Origin: Frigoribacterium sp. Leaf186
GTDB taxonomy: Bacteria; Actinomycetota; Actinomycetes; Actinomycetales; Microbacteriaceae
NCBI RefSeq assembly: GCF_001423905.1
Contig: NZ_LMPQ01000012.1
Span: 181,398-245,397, forward strand
Direction of reading: 5' to 3'
Length of the DNA: 64,000 nt
Part shown: in pieces, positions 56,801 through 64,000 of the stretch
Numbering within the stretch: position 1 is the first letter of the stretch
Layout: each line of letters begins with the position of its first letter
Notes under the pieces: model-generated
What the model saw: the letters and a program-made list of their open reading frames with translations, nothing else
Told to the model about the DNA's origin: nothing
Databases searched by the model: none
Position numbers and translations under genes: made by a program

Positions 56801-57073
56801 GCCGACGGCGCGGTCGAGGCCGTGCCCGAGGGCACGCCGCCCGGTGGGGCGAAGCTCGTGATCGTGTCGTCCGGCGTCCGGGGCAAGCTCTACCGCGAGC
56901 CCGCACAGGTGGCCTTCGACGACGAGCAGCTCGCCGCCTTCCGGACCCGGGTCGTCGACGCGGCCGAGCACATGGCGGGTCGGGTGTTCGTGGCCCGACT
57001 CGACGACCACTGCGAGGGGCGCCACGGCGGCTCCTGTCGCATCCACGTGGTGGGCGAGGTGAGCGGTCCGTGA
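53858..57073 (+). CDS. adnA: AdnA-like helicase-nuclease subunit
   Basis: A 1071-residue protein with a UvrD-like motor in the N-terminal part (Walker A GAPGSGKT at residues 41-48, then helicase motifs such as VVLVDDAHEAT and LYLSTAHRHRPP) and a RecB-type nuclease at the C-terminus (VSPSQLGSFEECPLHWFVD, LRGSIDRVERT ... AVIVDLKTGRS with the D and K of the active site). Cysteines in EECPLHW and HCEGRHGGSC suggest a cluster-like site, but I count three, not four. AdnAB resects DNA double-strand breaks in actinobacteria in place of RecBCD. Start fixed by leaderless -10; stop overlaps adnB (GTGA). Confidence 0.88.
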   Translation: MAPTVSPPASGPVRAEAPPALDDSQRAVLDLPDGRSAAVVGAPGSGKTRTLVEFVVDRVEGRGWGPTAVLALAPTRSTATTLRDVIASRLTVPTPGPLARTVSSLAFDVVGHAARLAGLPVPTLLTGGDQDTIVRSLLEGHEADATGPTWPDELGPTVRRLRGFRTELREVLMRSTEHRIDSDGLRLAAERAGRPEWAAVADFRDEYLSVLDASRGRHLDSAELVDYAVAALDRGETSPVVDGLRVVLVDDAHEATESTLALLRALVRRGVAVVAFGDPDLSTSAFRGGTPDVLGRLGPRLHLSDVETLYLSTAHRHRPPLRDLVRRVTARIGTAGAGRQHAAAPAAVEHDPGSAPDADVPAVVTVRADSPTHEVASVARLLREHHLVRRVPWSRMMVVVRSGGQVAGVARGLQLAEVPTRTSVAGRAVRDEHAARHLLLAASVAVGRDELTAELATELLLGPLAGFDPLSLRRLRLALRADELASGGVRPADDLLVEALKGPGRFVTIDSRFAARAGRFSTSLDAARRSAAVGGSIEEVLWGLWERSGLAAEWSAQSAGRGIVAAEADRHLDGVVALFTAAKRFVERTPEAAPGAFLDALLGAEVPEDTLSPQATTETVLVCTPSAAVGVEVDVVVAARLQDGVWPNLRVRGGLLGPDDLVSLAEHGLLERGPHEGAPNGPGAADDRDDEPVAPSDARAAVLSDELRMFALTVSRATRQVVLSCTANDDEGPSPFFRLLPDDCPEAPVGHPLSLRGLVGHLRHVLVSSPHGPRADDATEALARLAAEGVAGASPDDWYGLLEPSTTEPLIDLDDPEAHVPVSPSQLGSFEECPLHWFVDRFGGSAPNAAMGLGTVLHDVMEHAEGTDVDSLWQAVEGRWPELEFESAWIAESEKHRARAMTESLSAYLRDFEASGGSLLGAESTFTLDVGPARLRGSIDRVERTRDGAAVIVDLKTGRSAPTSAQAVADHPQLGSYQVALADGAVEAVPEGTPPGGAKLVIVSSGVRGKLYREPAQVAFDDEQLAAFRTRVVDAAEHMAGRVFVARLDDHCEGRHGGSCRIHVVGEVSGP

Positions 57074-60000
57074 CGGCCTCGGACCGGCCACAGGGGCCGG
57101 CAGGGGGTCTCGGCCCGACCGACGCGGGTGGCGACGGTGGCGTGACCCGCGCCTCCTCGTCCCTGCTCGGCGCCGCCGAGATCGCCGAGGCGCTGGGGTT
57201 GCCCACGCCGACGCCCGAGCAGCAGGCGGTCATCGAGGCCCCGCTCGAGCCCGCACTCGTGGTGGCCGGAGCCGGCAGCGGCAAGACCGAGACGATGGCC
57301 AACCGCGTGGTGTGGTTGCTCGCGAACCGACTCGTCGGCGTCTCGCAGGTGCTCGGGCTGACGTTCACGCGCAAGGCCGCGGGCGAGCTCGGTGAACGCA
57401 TCGAGCGCCGCATCGCGCAGCTCGCCACCGTCGGGCTGCTCGGCGACGAGGTCGACCCGTTCGACGTCCCGACCGTCTCGACCTACAATGCCTTCGCCAA
57501 CGCGATCTTCCGTGACAACGCGCTGCGGGTCGGTCGCGAGAGCGAGTCCCAGGTGCTCGGCGACGCCTCGGCCTGGCAACTGGCCCGATCGCTGGTCGTC
57601 GGCAGCTGTGACGAGCGTCTCGCCGGCCTCGGGCGGAGCGTCGACGGCATCACCGAGGCCGTCCTGCGCCTCAGCCACGCGCTGAGCGAGAACGTGAGCG
57701 GGGCCGAGCCCGTGGCGCGCCTGGCCGACCGTTTCCTCGACCTGGCGGGTCTGCCGTCGTCCAAGGGCAGCGCCTACAAGTCGGTCCTCGACGCCGTCGG
57801 TGCCGTCTCGGCCCTGCCCCCGTTGCTCGACCTCGCGATGGCCTTCGCCGACGAGAAGGCCCGTCGTGGTCTGGTCGAGTACTCCGACCAGGTGGCCCTG
57901 GCGCTCGAGGTGTGCGACACCGCCCCCGGCGTCGTGACCGAGCTGCGTGACCGGTACCGCGTCGTCCTGCTCGACGAGTACCAAGACACGAGCGTCGTGC
58001 AGACCACCCTCCTCTCCCGCCTCTTCGAGGGCACCGGCGTCATGGCGGTCGGCGACCCCCATCAGTCGATCTACGGCTTCCGCGGTGCCAGTGCCGCGAA
58101 CCTGGGTCGGTTCCCGATCGACTTCGGGGCGCGACCCGACGCGGTGTTCAGCCTCTCGACCAGTTGGCGCAACGCGTCGCGCGTGCTCGACGCCGCCAAC
58201 ACCGTGGTCGCCGAGCTCGCACGGTCGTCCGACGCGGTGGTGGGCGAGCTGCGCGCCCGGCCGGGCGCCCCCGAGGGTCGGGTCGAGTTGCTCTTCGACC
58301 AGACCCTGCCGGGCGAGGCCGACCAGGTGGCCGCCTGGCTGCACGACGAGCTGGCCGTCCCGACGGTCGTCGACGGCGAGCCTGCCCGGCGCACGGCGGC
58401 GTTGCTGTTCCGGTCGAAGAAGACCATGCCGGTCTTCGTCGAGGCCCTCGCGGCGCGCGGGGTGCGGTACCACGTGCTCGGCGTCGGCGGCCTGCTGCAA
58501 CGACCCGAGGTGGTCGACCTCGTCGCGTGCCTGCGGGTGCTGCACGACCCGTCGGCGGGCTCCGAGGCCATCAGGCTGATGGCCGGGGCACGGTGGCGCG
58601 TCGGCGTCCGTGACATCGCCCGGTTGCGCGACGTCGCCTCGTGGCTGTTCTCGCACGACCACGCCCAGCAGCGCCTCGACGACGACGTCGCCGCCGGGTT
58701 CCGGGCGTCGGTCGCGGTCGGCGAGCACGGATCGATCGTCGACGCCCTCGACTTCGTCGCCACGGCACCGCTCACCCACCGTCAGCTCTCGGGCTTCAGC
58801 GACGAGGGGCTCGGGCGCCTGCGCCGGCTCGGCTCGCAGCTCGCGTCGCTGCGGGGGCGCACCGGCCTCGACTTGGTCGACCTCGTCACGCTGGTCGAGC
58901 ACGAGATGCTGCTCGACGTCGAGGTCGCCGCGGCCACCGGAGCGCCGTCGGGCGGGGCCTGGCTGCAGGCGTTCGAGGACGAGTTGGCCGGGTACGTCGC
59001 GACCGACGAGAACGCGGGCCTCGGCGGGTTCCTCTCGTGGCTCGAGGCGGCCGAACGTCGTGACGACATGGGGCCCCGGTCCGAACAGGCCGAGCGGGGA
59101 ACGGTCCAGCTCCTGACCATCCACGGGTCGAAGGGGCTCGAATGGGACGTCGTCGCGGTGCCGCGGCTGGTCGAGGGCGAGCTGCCCGGCACCTCCCGCG
59201 AGGGGGTCGGCTGGCTCGGATTCGGCGAACTGCCGTACGAGTTCCGGGGTGACGCGGCCGAACTGCCGGTGCTCGGCTGGCGGGGGGTGGCCGACCAGAA
59301 GGAGTTCGACCAGGCGCTCAAGGCCTTCAAGGACGAGCTCGTCGTGCGCCATCAGGCCGAAGAACGGCGTCTGGCGTACGTCGCCCTCACCCGGGCCCGG
59401 GACGCCCTCCTCGTCAGCGGGTCGTTCTGGACGAGCGCGGTCCGACCTCGTCCCGCGAGCCGGTTCGTCGTCGAGCTCGCCGAGCGAGGGCTCGTCCCGC
59501 TGGGGGATCTCCCCGAACGGCCCGACGACGACGAGAACCCGTTGGCCGCCGCGTCGAGAGAGCTGACGTGGCCCCTCGACCCGTTGGGCTCGCGGCGGGC
59601 GGCCGTCGAGTACGCCGCCGCGCGGGTCGGCGAGGCCGTCGACCGTCGGACGCGGGCCGCCACCGAGCGGCTCGACGACGCCGAGGCCGAACGGCGTGGG
59701 GACGTCCTCGAGCGTCTCGAGGCGGTCGACGTCGTCGCCCCGACGCGGCCGACGGCGGGGTCGACGTGGTCGTCCGACATCGACCTGCTGCTGCTCGAAC
59801 GCGACGCCGCACGGTCCGGTGCCGGTGCGACGCCCCTGCCGCAGCGCATCCCGGCCTCCCGCTTCAAGGACTACGTCGACGATCCCGCCGCGGTCGCGGC
59901 GGCGCTGCGACGCCCCCTGCCCGAACGCCCCTATCGGGCCACCCGCCTCGGCACGCTCTTCCACGAGTGGGTCGAAGAGCGGTTCCGGCCGACGGGGCGT

Positions 60001-60483
60001 TCCGAGACTCTCGACGCCTGGGGCGACGAGAGCGACCTCGACGACGAGCGTGTCGGGTCACCGGGTTCCGGCCCGGTCGACCCCGACGACGCGCGACGCT
60101 TCGACCAGCTGGTCGCGACCTTCGAGCGCTCGGCCTGGGCCACGCTCGAACCCGTCGACGTCGAACTCGAAATCCACCTCCCGCTCGGCAGCCGCACGGT
60201 CATCTGCAAGATCGACGCGGTGTTCGAGCGCGACGGCCGGTTCGAGGTCGTCGACTGGAAGACCGGCAAGGCTCCGACCGACGACGCCGACCTCGAGTTG
60301 AAGCAGCTGCAGCTCGCCCTCTACCGCGAGGCCTATGCACAGTTCCGGGGCGTGCCGGCCGACGTCATCGACGCGGCCTTCTACTTCGTGGCCGACGATG
60401 TCGTGCTGCGACCCCGGCACGTCGCCGACCGCAGCGAGCTGGTCGAGCTGTGGCGACGGGTCGAGCTCGAGGCTCGGGGGTGA
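57070..60483 (+). CDS. adnB: AdnB-like helicase-nuclease subunit
   Basis: An 1137-residue SF1 helicase with nuclease. Walker A GAGSGKT (67-73), Walker B LLDEYQDTS, GDPHQSIYGFRGA, TIHGSKGLEWD and VALTRARDALLV are the UvrD motifs; the C-terminal RecB-like nuclease shows RLGTLFHEWVEERF, VICKIDAVFERDGRFEVVDWKTGK. It is the lead motor of the AdnAB heterodimer. There are no clustered cysteines in its nuclease region, unlike adnA. GTG start in a 4-bp overlap with adnA, giving an equal, coupled output. Ends 4 nt before the convergent phosphotransferase-like gene. Confidence 0.9.
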   Translation: MTASDRPQGPAGGLGPTDAGGDGGVTRASSSLLGAAEIAEALGLPTPTPEQQAVIEAPLEPALVVAGAGSGKTETMANRVVWLLANRLVGVSQVLGLTFTRKAAGELGERIERRIAQLATVGLLGDEVDPFDVPTVSTYNAFANAIFRDNALRVGRESESQVLGDASAWQLARSLVVGSCDERLAGLGRSVDGITEAVLRLSHALSENVSGAEPVARLADRFLDLAGLPSSKGSAYKSVLDAVGAVSALPPLLDLAMAFADEKARRGLVEYSDQVALALEVCDTAPGVVTELRDRYRVVLLDEYQDTSVVQTTLLSRLFEGTGVMAVGDPHQSIYGFRGASAANLGRFPIDFGARPDAVFSLSTSWRNASRVLDAANTVVAELARSSDAVVGELRARPGAPEGRVELLFDQTLPGEADQVAAWLHDELAVPTVVDGEPARRTAALLFRSKKTMPVFVEALAARGVRYHVLGVGGLLQRPEVVDLVACLRVLHDPSAGSEAIRLMAGARWRVGVRDIARLRDVASWLFSHDHAQQRLDDDVAAGFRASVAVGEHGSIVDALDFVATAPLTHRQLSGFSDEGLGRLRRLGSQLASLRGRTGLDLVDLVTLVEHEMLLDVEVAAATGAPSGGAWLQAFEDELAGYVATDENAGLGGFLSWLEAAERRDDMGPRSEQAERGTVQLLTIHGSKGLEWDVVAVPRLVEGELPGTSREGVGWLGFGELPYEFRGDAAELPVLGWRGVADQKEFDQALKAFKDELVVRHQAEERRLAYVALTRARDALLVSGSFWTSAVRPRPASRFVVELAERGLVPLGDLPERPDDDENPLAAASRELTWPLDPLGSRRAAVEYAAARVGEAVDRRTRAATERLDDAEAERRGDVLERLEAVDVVAPTRPTAGSTWSSDIDLLLLERDAARSGAGATPLPQRIPASRFKDYVDDPAAVAAALRRPLPERPYRATRLGTLFHEWVEERFRPTGRSETLDAWGDESDLDDERVGSPGSGPVDPDDARRFDQLVATFERSAWATLEPVDVELEIHLPLGSRTVICKIDAVFERDGRFEVVDWKTGKAPTDDADLELKQLQLALYREAYAQFRGVPADVIDAAFYFVADDVVLRPRHVADRSELVELWRRVELEARG

Positions 60484-60487
60484 CGGT

Positions 60488-61489
60488 TCAGACGTGGCGG
60501 CGTTCGGTCGCCTCGAGCAGGTCCTCGACGCCGTCGACGTCGAGGGCGGCGGTCGAACCCGAGCCGATGCCGGCCCGACGGTCGCCCGGCAACGAGTCGA
60601 CGAGCTTCGTCATCATCTCGACGGCGTCGTCGACGACCGAGGTGTTCTTGGTCGCCGTCCCGTGCAGCAGCCACTTGGCCAGGTCGAGTTCGCGGTAGAG
60701 GGTCGCCCGGTGCCTCAGCTGGTGGTCGCTCGTGCCCCGGGCGGTGTTGTACGCCTCGAACGCGTCGTCGACGGCCCTCGGCGTCGGAGCGCCGAGCAGC
60801 CAGGCGAGGTCGCGGGCCGGGTCGCCGACCTGCAGGTCGTGCCAGCCGAGGACGCCGCTGACGGTGTCACCGAGGACGAGGACCGACCCCGCGTCGAGCG
60901 AGCCGTTGACGACCGTGGGCTGGAACTGCCAGAGCACCGAGTCCTGGATCGCCGCCTCCCAGCGTTCGAGCAGGGCGGCCGGCAGCAGGCGGGTCGACGC
61001 GGCCCGGTCGACGAGGGCCGCCGATGAGCGCATGGCCTCGAACGGGGTGTGGCTCGTGAGGCCGGCGTCGGTGACGAAGCTCGTGGGCAGCGAGTGGATC
61101 GCGGCGACGGCGCGGCCCAGGGCGGTCGGCAGGTCGCTGCCGTCGGTGAGGCGGGAGAGGGACAGGTGCTCACCCGGGACCACGTCGTAGACGATGCCGC
61201 GCGTCCGCCCGATGGGTGCTTGACCGCGATAGAGGGGGACGTCGAACGAGAGGCGCCCTCGCACTCCGGCGCTCAGGGCCCGCAGGGCGACCAGGTCGGC
61301 GGACTGTTGCGCCTCGGCCCGCTGCGACCTCGGCACGCGCACGATGCAGTGCTCGCCGGCCCGCCCGACGACGAGCGCCGAGTCGAAGTCGCCACCCGTC
61401 TCGCTGCCGTGTCGGGACGCGCGCGTGACGTCCAGGTCCGCGACGGCGGCCGTGGCCAGCGCGGCTAGAGTGAGATGAGATCTGGCCAT
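60488..61489 (-). CDS. Phosphotransferase-like protein with altered catalytic loop
   Basis: A 333-residue protein with the aminoglycoside-phosphotransferase fold: nucleotide strand GEHCIVRVPRS, TRGIVYDVVPGEHLSL (hinge), and the late region GDPARDLAWLLG. Where active members have HGDLHxGNVL the loop here is VNGSLDAGSVLV, and the following metal-binding D-W motif reads VLGWHDLQVGDP. So the catalytic Asp is replaced and the His is Asn. It is either a pseudokinase-like binder or a subfamily using other residues. The ATG at 61489 is leaderless (TACCCT 6 nt upstream). Confidence 0.7.
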   Translation of the reverse strand: MARSHLTLAALATAAVADLDVTRASRHGSETGGDFDSALVVGRAGEHCIVRVPRSQRAEAQQSADLVALRALSAGVRGRLSFDVPLYRGQAPIGRTRGIVYDVVPGEHLSLSRLTDGSDLPTALGRAVAAIHSLPTSFVTDAGLTSHTPFEAMRSSAALVDRAASTRLLPAALLERWEAAIQDSVLWQFQPTVVNGSLDAGSVLVLGDTVSGVLGWHDLQVGDPARDLAWLLGAPTPRAVDDAFEAYNTARGTSDHQLRHRATLYRELDLAKWLLHGTATKNTSVVDDAVEMMTKLVDSLPGDRRAGIGSGSTAALDVDGVEDLLEATERRHV

Positions 61490-61495
61490 GCCCTC

Positions 61496-61501
61496 AGGGT
61501 A
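61496..61501 (-). promoter_or_regulatory. -10 element, leaderless phosphotransferase-like gene
   Basis: TACCCT on the minus strand ends 6 nt before the ATG at 61489 and selects it over an in-frame start 45 nt upstream. Confidence 0.6.
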
Positions 61502-61563
61502 GGCCGCCGCACGCGGTGCCCTGCCGTGCGCCACGCTGTCAACTCGCGATGATTGGTCGTCCG

Positions 61564-62496
61564 ATGTCCTCGCCGCTCACGTCCCGCCTCCCGCTCGCCC
61601 GACACCAGGTCGACCGGGACTACCTGACCAGAGAGCGTGACGGCGTCGTCGACGAGCTGCTCGCCTCGACGTCGACGCGCGTGCTGCCGGTCTGGCGAGG
61701 CCGCACGCTGATGGCCTCGGCCGGTGCCCTGGCGCTGCTGCCGGCCGCGTCGGTCCCGGCCGCCGACGACTACGTCTACCTCGGGGTCTCGAAAGACCCG
61801 GCGGCCGCCGAACCGGTGGGCACCCCCGTGCTGGCCGCCCTCCTCGACGACGAGCGCGCCCGGTCCATCGCGCCCGACGAGGCCGCCTGGGGCAGCCCGC
61901 GGGTGTCCGGCTCCGAGCTCAGCGCCCGGGACGCCGGCCTCGCCGTCGAAGCCGTGGCCGTGGCGAACTGGCACGACTCCCACCGGTTCTCGCCCCGCAC
62001 CGGGCGCCGTCTGGTCACCGACAAGGCGGGTTGGGTCCGACGCGATCCCGACGACGGTCACGAGATCTTCCCCCGGACCGACCCGGCGATCATCGTCGGC
62101 GTCACGGATGCCGACGACCGCCTCCTGCTCGGTTCGAACGCCCTGTGGGAGAAGAACCGCTACTCGTTGCTGGCGGGCTTCGTCGAGCCCGGCGAGTCGC
62201 TCGAGCATGCCGTCCAGCGCGAGATCTTCGAGGAGTCCGGCATCAACGTGGTCTCGCCCCGCTACGTGGGGTCGCAGCCCTGGCCGTTCCCGGCGAGCCT
62301 GATGGTCGGGTTCCGGGCAGAGGTCGACGCCGACGACCCCGGCACGCTGACTCCCGACGGTGCCGAGATCCTCGAGTTGCGGTGGTTCAGCCGGGACGAA
62401 CTGGTCGCCGGCCTCGGCGAGATCGTCCTGCCGGGGCGCACGTCCATCGCCCGAGCCATCATCGAGGACTGGTTCGGCGGCGAGATCGACCAGTGA
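61564..62496 (+). CDS. nudC: NAD(H) pyrophosphatase NudC
   Basis: A 310-residue Nudix enzyme that cleaves NADH to NMNH and AMP and can remove NAD caps from RNA. The Nudix box is GFVEPGESLEHAVQREIFEESGI, read in parts, and the NudC marker SQPWPFPASLM follows. Between the N-terminal domain and the Nudix domain, where most NudC proteins have a four-cysteine zinc ribbon, this one reads HRFSPRTGRRL ... RRDPDDGHEIFPRTDPA, with no cysteine. Start ATG 61564 (an in-frame ATG lies at 61549). Its TGA overlaps the uvrD2 GTG, as nudC lies next to uvrD2 in mycobacteria. Confidence 0.9.
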   Translation: MSSPLTSRLPLARHQVDRDYLTRERDGVVDELLASTSTRVLPVWRGRTLMASAGALALLPAASVPAADDYVYLGVSKDPAAAEPVGTPVLAALLDDERARSIAPDEAAWGSPRVSGSELSARDAGLAVEAVAVANWHDSHRFSPRTGRRLVTDKAGWVRRDPDDGHEIFPRTDPAIIVGVTDADDRLLLGSNALWEKNRYSLLAGFVEPGESLEHAVQREIFEESGINVVSPRYVGSQPWPFPASLMVGFRAEVDADDPGTLTPDGAEILELRWFSRDELVAGLGEIVLPGRTSIARAIIEDWFGGEIDQ

Positions 62497-64000
62497 CCGA
62501 GGCCGCCGACCTGATCGCCGGGCTCGACGAGCAGCAGCGCCGGGCGGCGTCGAAGCTGCTCGGGCCCGTGTGCCTGCTGGCCGGGGCCGGCACCGGCAAG
62601 ACGCGGGCCATCACCCACCGCATCGCCTACGGGGTGGCGACCGGCGTCTACGCGCCGAACCGCGTCATGGCGCTCACCTTCACCTCGCGGGCGGCAGCCG
62701 AGCTGCGGGGGCGCCTGCGCCACCTGGGTGCCGGGGGAGTCTCCGCCCGGACCTTCCACGCCTCGGCCCTCTCGCAGCTGTCGTACTTCTGGCCGCAGAC
62801 GATGGGCGGTCAGATGCCGCGCCTCCTCGACAGCAAGGCGAAGGCCCTCGCCCACGCCGCCGAGTCGTTGAGGCTCAAGATCGACACGGCGGCCCTGCGC
62901 GACCTCGCCGCCGAGATCGAGTGGCGCAAGGTCTCGCGACTGACCCTCGAGGAGTACGCGAAGGCCTTGCCGAGCCGGTCGCTGCCGCCGGCGATCACCG
63001 TCGAGAAGGCCCTCGACCTGCACCGCGCCTACGAGTCCGTCAAGGACGAACGCCGCCAGCTCGACTTCGAGGACGTCCTGCTCGCGACGGTCGGCATGCT
63101 CGAGCTCGAGCCCCGCGTGGCCCAGCAGGTGCACGAGCAGTACCGCTTCTTCGTCGTGGACGAGTACCAGGACGTCTCGCCCCTGCAGCAGGACCTCCTC
63201 GACCTCTGGCTCGGCGGCCGCAACGACCTGTGCGTCGTGGGCGACGCCAGCCAGACGATCTACTCGTTCGCGGGCGCGTCGTCGGACTACCTGCTCGGCT
63301 TCGGCTCGCGCTACGACGACGCCACGGTCGTCCGCCTCGAGCAGAACTACCGCTCGTCGAGGCAGATCGTCGACACGGCCAACCAGCTGATGCGGGGCCG
63401 ACCCGGGGCCCTGCACCTGCACCCCGCCGTCGAGACGACGGGCCCCGTGCCGCCGGTCACCGAGTACCCGAGCGACTCGTCCGAGGCTCGGGGCATCGCC
63501 GAGACGATCGCCGACGAGATCCGTTCGGGTGTCGCGCCCGAAGAGATCGCGGTGCTCTACCGGGTCAACGTCCAGGCCGCGGCGATCGAACGCGCGCTCG
63601 CCGACGTCGGCGTGTCGACCCGCATCCACGGCGCCACGCGCTTCTTCGAGCTGCGCGAGGTGAAGGAGGCGCTGATGATGATGAAGGGCGCCGCGGTCAG
63701 CATCGTGGGTGAACCGCTCTTCAAGACCGTCAGCGACGTGCTTCGCTCGCTCGGCTGGACGCAGGAGGCCCCCGAGCAGCGTGGAGCCGTCCGTGACCGG
63801 TGGGAGTCCCTGAACACGATCATGGGCCTGGCCGAGTCCTCGGTGCCCGGCACGACGCTCCGCCAGTTCGTCGACGAACTCTTCGCGCGGCAGGCCGGGC
63901 AGCACGAGCCGACCATGGCCGCGGTCACGCTGGCCACGCTGCACTCGGCGAAGGGGCTCGAGTGGCGCAGCGTCTACCTCGTCGGCCTCAGCGAGGGGCT
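62493..64000 (+). CDS. uvrD2: UvrD2-like ATP-dependent DNA helicase (partial, runs off the window)
   Basis: The first 502 codons of an SF1A helicase. Motifs: Walker A GAGTGKT (31-37), LTFTSRAAAEL, VVDEYQDVSPLQQ, GDASQTIYSFAGA, EQNYRSS and TLHSAKGLEW. The middle (SVKDERRQLDFEDVLL) and the link to nudC point to UvrD2, which in mycobacteria has a C-terminal HRDC domain and a tetracysteine tail that would lie outside the window. GTG start, 4-bp overlap with nudC. It is a 3'-5' helicase in DNA repair or maintenance. Confidence 0.88.
   Translation, partial: MTEAADLIAGLDEQQRRAASKLLGPVCLLAGAGTGKTRAITHRIAYGVATGVYAPNRVMALTFTSRAAAELRGRLRHLGAGGVSARTFHASALSQLSYFWPQTMGGQMPRLLDSKAKALAHAAESLRLKIDTAALRDLAAEIEWRKVSRLTLEEYAKALPSRSLPPAITVEKALDLHRAYESVKDERRQLDFEDVLLATVGMLELEPRVAQQVHEQYRFFVVDEYQDVSPLQQDLLDLWLGGRNDLCVVGDASQTIYSFAGASSDYLLGFGSRYDDATVVRLEQNYRSSRQIVDTANQLMRGRPGALHLHPAVETTGPVPPVTEYPSDSSEARGIAETIADEIRSGVAPEEIAVLYRVNVQAAAIERALADVGVSTRIHGATRFFELREVKEALMMMKGAAVSIVGEPLFKTVSDVLRSLGWTQEAPEQRGAVRDRWESLNTIMGLAESSVPGTTLRQFVDELFARQAGQHEPTMAAVTLATLHSAKGLEWRSVYLVGLSEG

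Noticed and set aside
55033-57069. A long open frame in the adnB frame running back through adnA.
   Set aside because: It is the +1 shadow of adnA in very GC-rich DNA; its composition is Arg/Pro/Gly-rich and the adnB family start lies after 57070.

Overview
The window is 64 kb of very GC-rich chromosome from an actinobacterium, most likely a member of the Microbacteriaceae (order Micrococcales). The evidence is the codon bias, mycothiol biosynthesis (MshB), AdnAB instead of RecBCD, a DtxR/IdeR-type iron box, frequent GTG starts, and actinobacterial marker proteins (DUF3117, DUF3107, actinobacterial DapD, FBP-domain protein). The genus cannot be fixed from this sequence. I found no insertion sequence, prophage, CRISPR array, tRNA or rRNA. 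The content is core chromosome, densely packed, with many 4-bp start/stop overlaps.

Layout: 0.1-9 kb holds an ABC-F ATPase, a Tat-exported GDPD-like protein, an SDR, a MarR regulator, a large unknown lipoprotein and an ABC exporter cassette with a LolA-like exported protein. 9-12 kb holds a MhuD-like heme-degrading enzyme, an FBP-domain (EF-G-binding type) protein, a PrmC-like methyltransferase, a lipoprotein and an SseB-like protein. 12-17 kb is the glycine cleavage operon gcvT-gcvH-gcvP behind a tandem glycine riboswitch. 17-26 kb holds a CPBP membrane protein, an oligopeptide ABC importer (binding protein, two permeases, fused ATPases) and typA. 26-30 kb is the iron-uptake operon efeUOB under an IdeR-like box. 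30-38 kb holds mshB, ferredoxin, dapC, citrate synthase, dapD and dapE (lysine/peptidoglycan precursor pathway), a GT-C type membrane protein and a DUF3117 protein.

38-45 kb holds an O-methyltransferase, tatB, a LysR regulator, mrp, DUF1003, an MgtE-N/CBS protein and a GSP17M-type protein. From memory, mshB, typA, ferredoxin, dapC, dapD, dapE, DUF3117, O-methyltransferase, tatB, mrp and the MgtE-N/CBS gene occur in much the same order in Mycobacterium tuberculosis (about Rv1165-Rv1234), so this is old actinobacterial synteny. 44.7-47 kb is a copper cluster (membrane protein, YcnI, CopC). 47-50.8 kb holds pepP, an exonuclease/phosphatase-family membrane protein and a PHP phosphoesterase. 50.9-64 kb holds a DEAD-box helicase, a ferritin-like protein, DUF3107, the adnA-adnB double-strand-break resection pair, a phosphotransferase-like protein with a degenerate active site, nudC and uvrD2 (cut by the window end). 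This block also resembles a mycobacterial neighbourhood (about Rv3198c-Rv3211).

Three patterns run across the genes. (1) At least sixteen genes have a TANNNT -10 hexamer 6-7 nt before the start codon, the geometry of leaderless transcription, and this fixes many GTG/ATG starts. (2) Several genes carry short tandem or near-tandem repeats at or just after the stop codon (15-bp units at dapD, 15/18-bp units after the gene ending at 48823, 6-bp units at the SDR gene, and others). In some the repeat copies the stop codon itself or differs from it only by CGA versus TGA. (3) The 9-mer GGAGGCGCG occurs at least 29 times on the two strands, in genes, gaps and the riboswitch. These patterns are the least explained parts of the window.
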